64,000 nucleotides of DNA from Butyrivibrio sp. (GCA_017470505.1 JAFUYO010000013.1:228450-292449), one strand, 5' to 3'; positions 1 through 9,857 are shown, counted from the first letter of the stretch. A program made the numbers and translations. The notes: generated from the sequence alone by a model not told the origin.

Positions 1-455
1 ATGCTTGTAACCAGTCCAAAGCCCGCCCCCCTTGAATAAAGATTGGTTCCCGGGTCGATCCTGTAAATATATCCTGTAAAAAGATTTACTATGAGAATAA
101 TTATCTGAATAATAGAGAGAATGGTTACGATCTGCAAAAACCGCCTGTTTTCCCTTGTGTCTGACGTCGAGCGCGTGGCATACTGCGCAAAAAGGACAGG
201 CACAATGGCATTTGCCAGAAAGCTCAGAAAATTAGTGACAACGACCGCCCAGTATGCAAAGCTCCCGCTGCTGCCCCTGTAAAACCAGGCAAAGGCGTCA
301 AAAAAGAGCATTGCTCCTATCCCGGCCAACAGCCCCTTAAGCGCGTCGTACTGGCTTCTGATCGCAGTCTTACTCATCCTCAGATAGACCGCGGCCATAA
401 AACAGAAAATTGCCCCAAACAATTCAAGATCCGTATAAAAATACTTTATCTCCAC
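1..455 (-). CDS. Multipass membrane protein, N-terminal part (probable sensor; runs off window)
   Basis: A minus-strand reading frame without stops runs from a GTG at 455 to the window edge, about 151 residues. An AAAGGAG ribosome site lies just upstream (about 463-469), which decides the GTG start. The visible part begins VEIKYFYTDLELFGAIF and contains roughly four hydrophobic segments separated by short charged loops (for example around LRMSKTAIRSQYD and RSTSDTRENRR). Membrane modules of this shape often sit in front of GGDEF domains in Lachnospiraceae, and two c-di-GMP genes lie nearby, but the output domain is outside the window. The function is therefore not established. Confidence 0.7.
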   Translation of the reverse strand, partial: MEIKYFYTDLELFGAIFCFMAAVYLRMSKTAIRSQYDALKGLLAGIGAMLFFDAFAWFYRGSSGSFAYWAVVVTNFLSFLANAIVPVLFAQYATRSTSDTRENRRFLQIVTILSIIQIIILIVNLFTGYIYRIDPGTNLYSRGAGFGLVTS

Positions 456-522
456 CCTAGTGCTCCTTTTTTGAAAAAATGACCCCAAAAGTATTTTACA
501 CCATATTTATACGAAAGTCTTC

Positions 523-603
523 GGAACTGTAGCAGAATTAACTGAACAATTTACGACGAATGATTTTTCAAAGGCAAGGAAGAAAACGCAGACAATGCGG
601 GCA
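523..603. repeat. Left half of a GGAACTGTAGC inverted-repeat element with hairpin-core remnant
   Basis: Positions 523-571 are identical over 49 bases to 9875-9923 and begin with the end sequence GGAACTGTAGCAGAATTAA, also found at both ends of 43167-43320. It continues into a GCAAGGAAGAAAACG box (574-588) and GACAATGCGGGCA (591-603). The matching right end is absent, so this looks like a truncated copy. Confidence 0.65.
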
Positions 604-608
604 CAAAA

Positions 609-638
609 ACGCCCCAAGGATCTACTCCTATGGGGCGT
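609..638 (-). terminator. Rho-independent terminator after the amidohydrolase
   Basis: A GC-rich hairpin (ACGCCCC arm at 609-615, GGGGCGT arm at 632-638) is followed on the minus strand by a short U tract. It sits 13 bases beyond the stop codon of the 651-1517 gene. Confidence 0.75.
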
Positions 639-650
639 TCGCTTTTCTAT

Positions 651-1517
651 TCAGATTCCAAGCAGCTTCTCTGCGTTTTTATACAAAATCCTGTCTATGT
701 CCTCCTGCGAAAGCGGAAGTTTTTTTATGAAGGCAAGGCTCTTTTCCTGGTCGGTCCAGGGGCTGTCCGAGCCAAAGAGTATCCGGTTTGGTGTAAGAGC
801 TTCTATGATATCCATGTAGCCCTTTGCGTCCATCATCTTCCTGTCCTCTTCGCTCCAGTAGCCGTCGGGGAGGACGTCCATCTCCTCTGATGAGAACGAT
901 GTGTCAAGATAGACTCCGGTGTCTGCAAAAAACTCCGGCACCTCTTCCCAGTTCTCCCAGCCGCCCATGTGCGCCAGGATGAATTTGAAGGCTCCTACCC
1001 TGTCCCAGACATTCCTGCACATCTCAGGTGAGCAGTGAACAACTCCGGGAAGTCCCACATCGAGCCCCGCGTGCGTCAAGACAACCATGTCGAGCGACGC
1101 CGCGTAGTAGATGATGTCAAGAAATTTCGTGTCATCGATATCGCACCCCTGATAGGCGGGATGAATCTTGATACCGCGAATCCCCCTCTCGTATATCCTG
1201 TATATCTCGGTGCGGAAATCCTCAAAGTCCGGATGCATGCAGCCGAAGGAGATGATCCTTCTCCTGTGGGGATCTCTGCCCTCAAAAAACTTCTCGTTGT
1301 TCCTGATCGAGGTGTCGTTGATCTTGACGACCTGCGAAGGGTCCGTCGCAACGGGCACCATGACGGATAAATCTATTCCTGCCCTGTCCATCGAGGACAT
1401 GAGTCCCAGCATCGTCCCGTCGGTGTGCGCCTTGATGTGGGCATTGCCCTCAAGTGTCTCAAGCGCTGAGAACGCTATCTTTTCCGGAAAAGCATGGGTG
1501 TGTATATCAATAATCAT
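651..1517 (-). CDS. Amidohydrolase-family metal-dependent hydrolase (COG2159-like)
   Basis: A 288-residue TIM-barrel hydrolase of the amidohydrolase-2/ACMSD-like group. The metal-binding HxH lies at the very N-terminus (MIIDIHTHAFP, H6 and H8), followed by VVLTHAG, ILAHMGG and the late ILFGSDSPW aspartate segment, so the active site appears complete. The start is set at 1517, not further upstream, because a GAGGAAG ribosome site lies 9 bases ahead and the family begins directly before HxH. It starts 4 bases after the stop of the symporter, so both are one transcript. The substrate is unknown; a hydrolase or decarboxylase acting on a carboxylated compound brought in by the symporter is plausible but inferred. 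Confidence 0.85.
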   Translation of the reverse strand: MIIDIHTHAFPEKIAFSALETLEGNAHIKAHTDGTMLGLMSSMDRAGIDLSVMVPVATDPSQVVKINDTSIRNNEKFFEGRDPHRRRIISFGCMHPDFEDFRTEIYRIYERGIRGIKIHPAYQGCDIDDTKFLDIIYYAASLDMVVLTHAGLDVGLPGVVHCSPEMCRNVWDRVGAFKFILAHMGGWENWEEVPEFFADTGVYLDTSFSSEEMDVLPDGYWSEEDRKMMDAKGYMDIIEALTPNRILFGSDSPWTDQEKSLAFIKKLPLSQEDIDRILYKNAEKLLGI

Positions 1518-1521
1518 CTGT

Positions 1522-3069
1522 TTAAGCTTCCTCATCTGATAGAGATGTTGACTGATGAACCAGTACCTCTTTATCATAACAGGCAAATGCGGAATCTACC
1601 AGCTTTTTGTCAGGCTTTTTGGTAAAAAGAGAAACTACAGGAACTATTATGAGTCCCGCTATCATGCAGAAGGCTCCCGCGTTGATGGGTGACTGCAAAA
1701 GAGCAGGGAAACTCGGCCTTACTATCATATTTGCGAGCATCACAACGGTTGAGAAAATAAAGCTGCACCACACTCCGGCCGTGCTCGTTCCCTTCCAGTA
1801 CAGACCGTAGAGGAAAGGAGCAAGGAACGCGCCTGCGAGCGCTCCCCAGGACACGCCCATGAGCTGCGCGATGAAGGTCACGTTCTGCTTGTACTGGATG
1901 ATCGCGATGATGACCGAGATTGCGACGAACACCACGATGAGACACCTCATAATGAGGAGCTGTCTCTTTTCATCGAGGTCCTTTATCACATGCCCTTTTA
2001 AAAGATCTAACGTCAGCGTCGAGCTGCTGGTGAGGACGAGGGATGAGAGTGTTGACATGGACGCCGAGAGAACCAGCACAACAACGACAGCGATCAGAAA
2101 GTCAGGAAGCCCCGACAGCATTGTAGGGATCACCGAGTCATAGCCGTTTGCAGCGATGTCGATTCTGTCTGAAAAGAGCCTTCCGAAGCCGCCGAGGAAA
2201 TAACACCCGCCTGCGACCACAAAGGCAAAAAAGGTTGATACGATAGTTCCCTTTGCGATCGCCTTCTCACTCTTTATCGCGTAAAATTTCTGCACCATTT
2301 GGGGAAGTCCCCAGGTTCCAAGGCTCGTTAAGATGACAACTCCCAAGAGGTTCACCGGGTCAGGCCCAAAGAAGGATGCAAATACGCCCGGAGTTGTAGA
2401 TACGCTCTCATCACTCACCCTGGCAAGTCCGTCGAGTGCAGCAAGGAATCCGCCCTGACTGTTCAGAACCGACACCACAACTGCGCTGATGCCGACGAGC
2501 ATGATAATTCCCTGGATGAAGTCGTTTATGGCTGTCGCCATATAGCCGCCTGCGATCACATATATTCCGGTGAGGACAGCCATTACGATGACGCAGACCG
2601 AATAGTCAATGTTAAAGGCCATTCCGAAGAGCCTTGAAAGTCCGTTATACAGAGATGCTGTGTATGGGATAAGAAATATGAATGTGATTATTGATGCAGC
2701 GATCTTCAAGGAGCTTTTTCCAAATCTTGCTGCAAAGAACTGCGGCATGGTTGCCGAGTCCAGGTGCTGCGTCATGATCCTGGTGCGCCTGCCGAGGATG
2801 GCCCATGCAAGGAGCGATCCGATGAGGGCATTTCCAATGCCCGCCCAGGTTGTGGCGATTCCGTATTTCCAGCCAAACTGCCCGGCATACCCTACGAACA
2901 CGACCGCCGAGAAATAACTTGTTCCGTACGCGAACGCCGTAACCCAGGGGCCCACACTTCTGCCCCCAAGAACAAATCCGTTAACATCAGTGGAGTTCTT
3001 CCTGCAGATAAAGCCGATTGTGAGCATCACGGCAAAGAACACCACCAAAAGAAGTGCTTTGATGATCAT
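1522..3069 (-). CDS. Sodium:solute symporter (SSS/SLC5 family)
   Basis: A 515-residue, about 13-helix membrane transporter. The family signature region GGYMATAINDFIQGIIM is present, and the N-terminal helix is followed by VLGGRSVGPW, typical of sodium-coupled uptake of organic solutes such as carboxylates, amino acids or sugars. The start is taken at 3069 because GGAGG lies 8 bases upstream; the in-frame ATG at 3090 has no ribosome site. It is the first gene of a two-gene operon with the downstream amidohydrolase, suggesting uptake and first-step hydrolysis of the same compound. The substrate cannot be read from sequence. Confidence 0.85.
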   Translation of the reverse strand: MIIKALLLVVFFAVMLTIGFICRKNSTDVNGFVLGGRSVGPWVTAFAYGTSYFSAVVFVGYAGQFGWKYGIATTWAGIGNALIGSLLAWAILGRRTRIMTQHLDSATMPQFFAARFGKSSLKIAASIITFIFLIPYTASLYNGLSRLFGMAFNIDYSVCVIVMAVLTGIYVIAGGYMATAINDFIQGIIMLVGISAVVVSVLNSQGGFLAALDGLARVSDESVSTTPGVFASFFGPDPVNLLGVVILTSLGTWGLPQMVQKFYAIKSEKAIAKGTIVSTFFAFVVAGGCYFLGGFGRLFSDRIDIAANGYDSVIPTMLSGLPDFLIAVVVVLVLSASMSTLSSLVLTSSSTLTLDLLKGHVIKDLDEKRQLLIMRCLIVVFVAISVIIAIIQYKQNVTFIAQLMGVSWGALAGAFLAPFLYGLYWKGTSTAGVWCSFIFSTVVMLANMIVRPSFPALLQSPINAGAFCMIAGLIIVPVVSLFTKKPDKKLVDSAFACYDKEVLVHQSTSLSDEEA

Positions 3070-3230
3070 ACTTTTTTCCTCCGATTTCACTTTGTCGCTT
3101 TAAACTATAACGCTTTTAAGTGCTAAAGTCAACCGTTCAGAGGTTATTCCACTGCTCTTCCTCAGATTCCGGTTCTGCAACTGTGAAAATAAAAATGGCA
3201 TTAGTTTCAAAATTGATTAAGTGTATATCT

Positions 3231-3417
3231 CCCGGTCAGGGCAGACATAAATCCATATGCGAATCATGTCAACGAGGAGATGATTTATCGGATAAAAAAA
3301 AGAATGGTTCGCGACTGCTCCGAATAACATGAGAGGAGCGAACCATTCTTTTTTGAATCCTGATAAATCACGACACAGTTGAAGTGAGCAGATGGATTTA
3401 TGTCTGCCCTGACCGGG
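3231..3417. repeat. 187-bp palindromic element with 26-bp perfect terminal inverted repeats
   Basis: The arms at 3231-3256 and 3392-3417 are perfect reverse complements. A second nested pair at 3296-3312 and 3338-3354 forms a hairpin with a run of A/T at its base. There is no coding capacity. It resembles a miniature inverted-repeat element and fills most of the gap between the symporter start and the leuS stop (3070-3446). Confidence 0.8.
3296..3354 (-). terminator. Hairpin acting as leuS terminator, inside the inverted-repeat element
   Basis: A 17-bp perfect stem (AAAAAAGAATGGTTCGC and its complement) with a 25-base loop, followed on the minus strand by more than six U. It is the first terminator-like structure after the leuS stop at 3447. 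Confidence 0.6.
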
Positions 3418-3446
3418 GTGACAACCTATTCTAAACTAACGCCGTT

Positions 3447-5867
3447 TTACTTCACTACTATATTTACAATTCTGCCGGGGACGTAGATCTCTTTAATTAT
3501 GTTCTTGCCCTCGAGCTTGTCGGCGATTGTCTCCTTACCTCTTGCGATAACTGCATCCTTGGGGTCGTTCTTGTCGATCTCAAGGGTTGCCTTGACCTTG
3601 CCGTTTATCTGGACTGCGATCTCGACTGTGCTTGTAACGGTCTTGGCTTCGTCGTACTCAGGCCACTTCTGCTGGTAGACTCTGCCGTCGCACCCGATCG
3701 TCTCCCAGATTTCCTCTGTGATGTGAGGTGCAACGGGGTTAAGGAGGGTTATGAGCGTCTTGTACTCGCCCTTTGTCACCGCGTTCTTTTTGTAGAACTC
3801 GTTGATGAGAGCCATCATTGCTGCGATGGCCGTGTTGTATTTGAGGTTCTCAAAATCGTTCGTTACCTTCTGTATGGTCTGGTGCATCAAAGTCTCGAGT
3901 TCCTTGGAATAGCCTTCCTCGTCTGTCATGATGTCCTGCAGCTTCCATACGCGGTCAAGGAACCTTCTGCAGCCCTTAACGCCGTCCTCTGACCAGCTCG
4001 CTGCAAGGTCAAAGGCTCCGATGAACATCTCGTAGGTACGAAGCGTATCTGCGCCGTAGTCTCTCACGATGTCGTCAGGATTAACTACGTTCCCCCTTGA
4101 CTTACTCATCTTCTCGCCGTTCTCACCCAGGATCATTCCGTGGGAGGTTCTCTTCCGATAGGGCTCGGGAGTTGTCACAACGCCCTCATCATAGAGGAAC
4201 TTGTGCCAGAATCTCGAGTAGAGAAGGTGGAGTGTCGTGTGCTCCATTCCTCCGTTGTACCAGTCGACGGGCATCCAGTATTGAAGCGCTTCCTTGGATG
4301 CGAGCTCCTTGTCATTGGCAGGGTCGCAGTACCTGAGGAAATACCAGGATGATCCTGCCCACTGAGGCATCGTGTCGGTCTCTCTCTTTGCAGGGCCTCC
4401 GCAGCACGGGCAGGTTGTGTTAACCCAGTCCGTCATGGCGGCAAGCGGTGACTCGCCGTTGTCTGTGGGCTCATAGCTCTCAACCTCAGGAAGAAGCAGA
4501 GGCAGCTCTGACTCGGGAAGTGCGACGTATCCGCACTTTTCGCACTCTACGATCGGGATGGGCTCGCCCCAGTAGCGCTGACGAGAGAACACCCAGTCGC
4601 GGAGCTTGTAGTTGACCTTGGCGTGACCTATCTTTTTCTCCTCGAGGAACTCTATCATCTTTTTCCTGGCGTCCTCGACTGAGAGCCCTGTGATAAAGCC
4701 CGAGTTCACAAGGACACCTGTTGCGACATCCGTAAATGCCGCCTCATTTACATCTACTTCCTCACCTTCCCTGGCGACAACCTGGATGATGGGAAGGCCA
4801 AACTTTTTGGCAAACTCCCAATCTCTGTCGTCGTGCGCAGGAACCGCCATGATGGCACCTGTTCCGTAGCTCATGAGAACGTAATCCGAAACCCAGATCG
4901 GAATCTCTTTGCCGGTGACGGGATTGATGGCTGACAGACCTGCAACCTGCACACCTGTCTTGTCCTTGGCAAGCTCCGACCTCTCGAAGTCAGACTTCCT
5001 CGACGCCTCCTCGCGGTATGAGAGAACCTCGTCAAAGTTCGCTATCCTGTCCCTGTACTTGTCAAGATAGGGATGCTCAGGGGAGACAACCATGTAGGTC
5101 GCACCGAAGAGCGTATCGCACCTCGTCGTGTAGACGGTGAGCTTGTCCTCAGTCCCTGCTATCTCAAAGTCGACCTCGGCACCTGTTGAGCGACCGATCC
5201 AGTTCTTCTGCGACACCGTTACTCTCTCGATGTAGTCGACGGTGTCAAGTCCGTCGATGAGCTTGTCCGCATACTCGGTGATCTTGAGCATCCACTCGCT
5301 CTTTACCCTGCGGACAACAGGGCTTCCGCATCTCTCGCAGACGCCGTTTACGACCTCCTCGTTGGCAAGGCCGACCTTACAGGATGTACACCAGTTGATG
5401 GGCATCTCCTTCTTGTAGGCGAGGCCTTTTTCAAAGAGCTTTCTGAAGATCCACTGGGTCCAGTGATAGTACCCGGGGTCTGTCGTGTTGATCTCCCTGT
5501 CCCAGTCAAAAGAGTAGCCGAGCGAGTGCAGCTGGTCCTTGAACCTCTTTACGTTGTTCTCTGTGACGATCTTGGGGTGTATGTGATTCTTTATCGCGTA
5601 GTTCTCTGTCGGAAGTCCGAAGGCATCCCATCCCATTGGATAAAGAACATTGTAGCCCTGCATCCTGCGCTTCCTGGCGACGATATCAAGCGCCGTATAG
5701 GGGCGGGGATGACCTACGTGAAGTCCCTGTCCCGAGGGATACGGAAACTCAACGAGGGCATAATACTTGGGTTTTGTAAAATCATTGGATGCGGCAAAGG
5801 CCTTCTCATCATCCCAGACCTTCTGCCACTTCTTTTCCACTGCGTGATGGTTATAAACTTCTGACAT
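3447..5867 (-). CDS. leuS: Leucyl-tRNA synthetase
   Basis: The class I aminoacyl-tRNA synthetase that charges tRNA-Leu in the cytoplasm. At 806 residues it has the normal bacterial length. The HIGH-type motif is HVGH at residues 50-53 and the KMSKS loop is at 586-590 ([10 protein letters not shown]). A CP1 editing domain lies between them, with a cysteine pair zinc ribbon (CTSCKVG near 160, CERCGSP just after), and the C-terminal anticodon-binding region ends in the usual small domain. A GGAG ribosome site precedes the ATG. It appears to be monocistronic. No T-box leader is visible in the 160-base upstream gap. A palindromic element downstream supplies the terminator. Confidence 0.98.
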   Translation of the reverse strand: MSEVYNHHAVEKKWQKVWDDEKAFAASNDFTKPKYYALVEFPYPSGQGLHVGHPRPYTALDIVARKRRMQGYNVLYPMGWDAFGLPTENYAIKNHIHPKIVTENNVKRFKDQLHSLGYSFDWDREINTTDPGYYHWTQWIFRKLFEKGLAYKKEMPINWCTSCKVGLANEEVVNGVCERCGSPVVRRVKSEWMLKITEYADKLIDGLDTVDYIERVTVSQKNWIGRSTGAEVDFEIAGTEDKLTVYTTRCDTLFGATYMVVSPEHPYLDKYRDRIANFDEVLSYREEASRKSDFERSELAKDKTGVQVAGLSAINPVTGKEIPIWVSDYVLMSYGTGAIMAVPAHDDRDWEFAKKFGLPIIQVVAREGEEVDVNEAAFTDVATGVLVNSGFITGLSVEDARKKMIEFLEEKKIGHAKVNYKLRDWVFSRQRYWGEPIPIVECEKCGYVALPESELPLLLPEVESYEPTDNGESPLAAMTDWVNTTCPCCGGPAKRETDTMPQWAGSSWYFLRYCDPANDKELASKEALQYWMPVDWYNGGMEHTTLHLLYSRFWHKFLYDEGVVTTPEPYRKRTSHGMILGENGEKMSKSRGNVVNPDDIVRDYGADTLRTYEMFIGAFDLAASWSEDGVKGCRRFLDRVWKLQDIMTDEEGYSKELETLMHQTIQKVTNDFENLKYNTAIAAMMALINEFYKKNAVTKGEYKTLITLLNPVAPHITEEIWETIGCDGRVYQQKWPEYDEAKTVTSTVEIAVQINGKVKATLEIDKNDPKDAVIARGKETIADKLEGKNIIKEIYVPGRIVNIVVK

Positions 5868-5906
5868 AGCGTAATACTCCTTATATGAAATTCTTTTTCC
5901 TTATGC

Positions 5907-5939
5907 ATTCTATCACATTTCTTCCATCAGTACACGCAA
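5907..5939 (-). promoter_or_regulatory. Candidate leuS promoter
   Basis: Minus strand TGATAGAAT (extended -10 ending at 5907) is preceded by TTGCGT at 5934-5939. The 21-base spacer is long, so it would rely on the extended -10. Confidence 0.35.
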
Positions 5940-5984
5940 TAATAGGATATCCGGAGAAAAAATAGGCGTAGCAGTCAGTATGCG

Positions 5985-5993
5985 TGATATAAT
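5985..5993 (+). promoter_or_regulatory. Extended -10 promoter for the GGDEF gene
   Basis: TGATATAAT (perfect TATAAT at 5988-5993 with upstream TG) lies 36 bases before the ATG at 6029. No good -35 is visible. A GGAG ribosome site follows at about 6017. Confidence 0.5.
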
Positions 5994-6028
5994 ATCTTTA
6001 TATCTTTTAGGGAAAAAGGAGATATTCG

Positions 6029-7405
6029 ATGCTAAAAAAACTCGGTACTCTCAGGATAAAATTCGCCATAGTCACCTTTTTTACCTACCTTCTTCTCGTT
6101 GGCGCAACTCTCATCGCCTGTTATCTGAGGTTCTCCGCCAACATGATTTCCTCATACGAACAGCATGGATACGAGATCTTAAACCTCGCCTCCGCTGACA
6201 TAATCATCGACCACATCCCCGACTATCTGTCCGGAGATTATGACACGGCTGAGTATGACAGGACCAGGAAAAAGCTTGACCTCTACCCTGAGTTTTTTGA
6301 GGAGGTCTTCTATCTCTATGCCTACTATCCGCATGAGGACGGGCTCAACGCCACTTATATTTTTGATGCGGAGGTTAACCACGATGATGCCTATAAGCTC
6401 GGTGACAACTACGTTCTTGAGCACGACGTGGTGGACCAGCTAAAGAGGCACGGCATCGGGCAGCCCATGGATACCCTGACTGACAATACGGAGTGGGGAT
6501 ATCTTTTGACCTGCTCAAAGCCTCTTGTCGACTCAAACGGGGTTTTTCAGGGGTATCTCCTCGTCGACTTTGACCTGACAAAGGCAAGGCAGGAGAACCA
6601 ATGGTTTATCCTAAGGCTCTTCGGATTGATCATGGTCCTGATGCTGATCGTCTTTTCACTTGGTGTACACACCGTCAACGTCAGGATAACCGAGCCCATC
6701 GAAAAGATCTATCACTGCCTGTCGAAATTCAGATACTCATCCCACAAGGACAGGGAGGAGAACTTAAAAAAGCTCAGGGAACTTGACATACACACAAACC
6801 CGGAAATCCAGTCCCTGTACGAAGCGCTTCTGACAAGCGCCGATGCGAGCCTCAGGTATATAAATGAGTACAGAAATGTTACGGAGAAACTCGGTGCCGC
6901 AAAAGAAAAGGCCTACACCGATGTACTCACCGGACTCAGGAACAAAGCGGCCTTTGAGGATAAGGTCTCAGAGCTCCTTGGCAGGATAGACTCATCAGGA
7001 TCACCTGAGATAGCCGTGATAATGGCCGACCTCAACAACTTAAAGTACATCAACGACACATTCGGGCACAAGTACGGGGATGAGTTCATCATTGGCTCCT
7101 GCAAGGTCATGACGACCTTCTGCCGGAACTCCGAGATATACAGAATGGGCGGGGATGAATTCCTCATCGTCCTCGAGGGCGAAGATTATGCGAACAGACA
7201 GCTCTTACTTCAGATGATGAAGTCTCATTTTATAGACACCTACACTGACGAATCCAGGGAGCCGTGGAAGCGATACTCCGCATCCCTTGGTCTTGCGCAG
7301 TACGAGAGCACAGATACAGGCCTGGCAGAAATGATGAAGCGCGCAGATGAAGCAATGTATGAAGAGAAGTCTGCCTTCAAGGAGAAGTACGGCAGCTACA
7401 GGTGA
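6029..7405 (+). CDS. Membrane-anchored GGDEF diguanylate cyclase with extracellular sensor
   Basis: A 458-residue protein that should make c-di-GMP from two GTP. Layout: an N-terminal helix (about residues 9-33), an extracytoplasmic sensor of about 160 residues resembling a Cache-type fold, a second helix (about 191-217), a short HAMP-like and helical linker, then a GGDEF domain from about 290. The active-site GGDEF is intact at 374-378 (RMGGDEFLIVL), as is the substrate segment DLNNLKYINDTFGH. No RxxD inhibitory site is seen at the usual place before GGDEF (the residues there are RNSE), so product feedback may be absent. The next gene encodes an EAL phosphodiesterase, giving a make/break pair. 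Confidence 0.92.
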   Translation: MLKKLGTLRIKFAIVTFFTYLLLVGATLIACYLRFSANMISSYEQHGYEILNLASADIIIDHIPDYLSGDYDTAEYDRTRKKLDLYPEFFEEVFYLYAYYPHEDGLNATYIFDAEVNHDDAYKLGDNYVLEHDVVDQLKRHGIGQPMDTLTDNTEWGYLLTCSKPLVDSNGVFQGYLLVDFDLTKARQENQWFILRLFGLIMVLMLIVFSLGVHTVNVRITEPIEKIYHCLSKFRYSSHKDREENLKKLRELDIHTNPEIQSLYEALLTSADASLRYINEYRNVTEKLGAAKEKAYTDVLTGLRNKAAFEDKVSELLGRIDSSGSPEIAVIMADLNNLKYINDTFGHKYGDEFIIGSCKVMTTFCRNSEIYRMGGDEFLIVLEGEDYANRQLLLQMMKSHFIDTYTDESREPWKRYSASLGLAQYESTDTGLAEMMKRADEAMYEEKSAFKEKYGSYR

Positions 7406-7452
7406 AGAGCCGCTCCTTATAGAAATTTTATAAATAGGAAACTTTTTCTGTA

Positions 7453-7482
7453 TTGCCAAGGGTACGACAAGTAAAATACAAT
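7453..7482 (+). promoter_or_regulatory. Promoter for the PAS-GGDEF-EAL gene
   Basis: TTGCCA at 7453-7458 and TACAAT at 7477-7482 with an 18-base spacer, about 40 bases before the GTG start. It suggests this gene is transcribed separately from the upstream cyclase. Confidence 0.5.
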
Positions 7483-7520
7483 GTAAGTAGGAAAATTTGT
7501 GTCGGGCGAGGTATTAATCA

Positions 7521-9176
7521 GTGAAAAAAATTGATCTCATGACAAAGGTGTTTGAGGCTTTTGCCAACTCCTCAGCGAGCAAACACGTATATCTGTGCGA
7601 TATGAAGACTGATATATCCAGGTGGTCCAAAAGCGGCGTGGAGCAGTTCGGTCTGCCAGGTGAAGTCATGGAGCACGCAGGTCAGATCTGGGAGGAGCAC
7701 ATCCACCCCAATGACCGCGAGGAATACCATCGCCAGATCATGGAGATTTTTGAGGGCAAGGCAGATGCACACGACATGGTCTACCGCGCCATGAACAGGG
7801 ACGGAAACTACGTTGTCTGCACCTGTAAGGGTTCTGTCATCACAGACGATGACGGCACTCCCCTCTACTTTGCAGGCACGATCGACAATCACGGGATTGC
7901 CAACGAGTACGACCCCATCACAAATCTCCTCTCAAGAGCCAAACTTATAGAAAAGATGAAATCCCTCAAGGAGGAGAAGATTCCCTACAACATCCTCTTT
8001 TTGAGTCTCTGCGACTTCTCGGAGATCAACAACGTACACGGGTATGATTTCGGAAACAAGCTCCTTCGGCTCTTTTCCGAGAGGCTCCTCGACTACACCA
8101 GAAAGGCTTCTATCTTCCACGCAGGCGGTACCAAGTTTGCGGTCATCTCATCCGTTTACACCGAGAAGGAGATGGAGGAAATCTACCACGAGCTTCACAG
8201 ATATGCCATGCACGAGGTTAATCTGGACGGCACCAGGATAGCGGTCACTCTTGCAGGCAGCTACGCCCGCGTCGACAACTTTGAAATCGATGAGCACACC
8301 GTCCTGACGACAGGACTCATGGGACTTGACGACTCCATCTACAAACAGCACGGAAAGCTGACCCAGTTTGACAGCCGCGGTACAGAGCTCCACGACAGGC
8401 TGGTCATAATAGGGGCACTCAGGAGCAGCATCATAAGCGGCTACTCGGGCTTCTATCTCTGTTTCCAGCCGATCGTCTCATCACAGGATGATCTGCTGCT
8501 CGGGGCAGAGGCACTTCTTCGCTGGCAAAAAGAGCCCTTCGGAAATGTTCCGCCCGGGCTTTTCATCGCGTGGCTTGAGAACGACCCTCTCTTCTACGAC
8601 CTGAGCAACTGGATCCTCAGAAGCGCCATGACGCTCTGGAAGGAGAAGGTCCTTCCGATCAACCCAGACCTGATACTGAACATAAACCTTTCATATATAC
8701 AGCTCGACAAGCCAACCTTCAGAAACGACCTTCTGAATATCATCTCTGAGGTCGGCTTCCCTGAGAAGAATCTCTGCCTCGAGCTGACAGAGAGATGCCG
8801 CTTCATGAATCTGGAGTTTTTGCGCAATGAGATCATCTTCCTCAAGTCCCGCGGCATAAGAGTTGCCCTCGACGACTTCGGAACAGGGTTCTCGGCACTC
8901 GAGCTCCTCATCAACCTGCCCATCGACACCATCAAGATTGACAGGTCCTTCGTCATCGACATCGAGGACAAGAAGGAGAACCAGTTCGTGGTAAAGGCGC
9001 TCCTCGAGTGCGCCAAGAACCTCGGCGTGCGCTCAACCGTAGAGGGAATCGAGACCATCGCCATGAGAAATGTCCTCCGCGACTACGGTGCCTCCACCCT
9101 CCAGGGCTACCTCTACTCCAAGCCCGTAACGATTGACGAGTTTATAAAGCTCGAACTCAAGGGGCTGAATTCCTGA
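7521..9176 (+). CDS. PAS-GGDEF(degenerate)-EAL c-di-GMP phosphodiesterase
   Basis: A 551-residue soluble protein. A PAS domain (about residues 20-130) is followed by a GGDEF domain whose signature is altered to GGTKF (202-206), so it should not synthesise c-di-GMP and may only bind GTP. The EAL domain is intact: EAL at 330-332, NINLS, ELTE, DDFGTG at 451-456, the IKID lysine, VEGIE and LQGYL. It therefore probably hydrolyses c-di-GMP. The start is a GTG with GAGG nine bases upstream. It follows the cyclase in the same direction and ends before a strong terminator, so the pair probably sets local c-di-GMP under two different input signals. Confidence 0.92.
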   Translation: MKKIDLMTKVFEAFANSSASKHVYLCDMKTDISRWSKSGVEQFGLPGEVMEHAGQIWEEHIHPNDREEYHRQIMEIFEGKADAHDMVYRAMNRDGNYVVCTCKGSVITDDDGTPLYFAGTIDNHGIANEYDPITNLLSRAKLIEKMKSLKEEKIPYNILFLSLCDFSEINNVHGYDFGNKLLRLFSERLLDYTRKASIFHAGGTKFAVISSVYTEKEMEEIYHELHRYAMHEVNLDGTRIAVTLAGSYARVDNFEIDEHTVLTTGLMGLDDSIYKQHGKLTQFDSRGTELHDRLVIIGALRSSIISGYSGFYLCFQPIVSSQDDLLLGAEALLRWQKEPFGNVPPGLFIAWLENDPLFYDLSNWILRSAMTLWKEKVLPINPDLILNINLSYIQLDKPTFRNDLLNIISEVGFPEKNLCLELTERCRFMNLEFLRNEIIFLKSRGIRVALDDFGTGFSALELLINLPIDTIKIDRSFVIDIEDKKENQFVVKALLECAKNLGVRSTVEGIETIAMRNVLRDYGASTLQGYLYSKPVTIDEFIKLELKGLNS

Positions 9177-9210
9177 GAATATAATTTTCAATATATCGAC
9201 TTTTGGTATA

Positions 9211-9238
9211 AAAACAGCCCTTTTTGGAGGGCTGTTTT
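9211..9238. terminator. Bidirectional terminator between converging genes
   Basis: AAAACAGCCCT and AGGGCTGTTTT arms around a TTTTGG loop, with T runs on both strands. It separates the EAL gene from the convergent flavin reductase. Confidence 0.8.
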
Positions 9239-9266
9239 CTATATAAGGGATCATAGCACTCCGGGA

Positions 9267-9857
9267 TCATGATTTCTTACGCTTTTTCTTTTTTGTCTTT
9301 TTGGCGACGCTAAAGCCAAACTTTCCAAGCTTTTCGCCAAGTCTGTAATATTCGCCGTGGTTATAGGATACCAGCTTTGCCCTCGCAAGGTTCAGCCTTC
9401 CCTTTTCGTCGAGGAGATCCTCATCAACATTGACGCAGAGAACCTCTGCGATGAACATATCATGGCTTCCAAGCTCAACAACCTGTCTTACCTTGCACTC
9501 AATACTGACAGGAGCCTCCGCAATGCAGGGAGCTTCAATTTTGTTCGACTTCTCCGGGGTGAGGTTCATCTCCTTAAACTTGTCATAGTCCCTGCCTGAT
9601 CTGACTCCGCACCAGTCTGCTGCAAAGGCCAGTTTCTCACTTGTGAGGTTCACGACAAACTCCCCTGTCTGTCTGATTATGTCATAGGAATAGCGCTCTT
9701 TTCTCAGGGAAACAGACAGCATAACAGGGTCACTGCAGATATTTCCGGCCCAGGCAACTGTTACAATATTTGGTTTTTCTCCGGCTCTGCCGCAGCTGAC
9801 CATTACCGGCGGCGTTGGAGAGAGCATATTTCCGGGTTTCCAGACTTCTTTTGCCAT
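9267..9857 (-). CDS. Flavin reductase-like FMN-binding protein (flavoredoxin type)
   Basis: A 196-residue member of the flavin-reductase-like split-barrel family, which binds FMN and moves electrons between NAD(P)H, flavin and small acceptors. The characteristic N-terminal half is present: PPVMVSCG, the PNIVTVAWAG segment with SDPVMLSVSL, and the TGEFVVNL strand. The C-terminus is a run of lysines (KKTKKKKRKK), unusual for the family and possibly for nucleic-acid or membrane contact. The ATG at 9857 is preferred over a TTG two codons upstream because AGGAG lies ten bases ahead. A small inverted-repeat element lies directly upstream of the ribosome site. Confidence 0.85.
   Translation of the reverse strand: MAKEVWKPGNMLSPTPPVMVSCGRAGEKPNIVTVAWAGNICSDPVMLSVSLRKERYSYDIIRQTGEFVVNLTSEKLAFAADWCGVRSGRDYDKFKEMNLTPEKSNKIEAPCIAEAPVSIECKVRQVVELGSHDMFIAEVLCVNVDEDLLDEKGRLNLARAKLVSYNHGEYYRLGEKLGKFGFSVAKKTKKKKRKKS

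Noticed and set aside
5868-6028. T-box riboswitch before leuS
   Set aside because: The 160-base gap is too short and no T-box sequence or specifier stem is visible.
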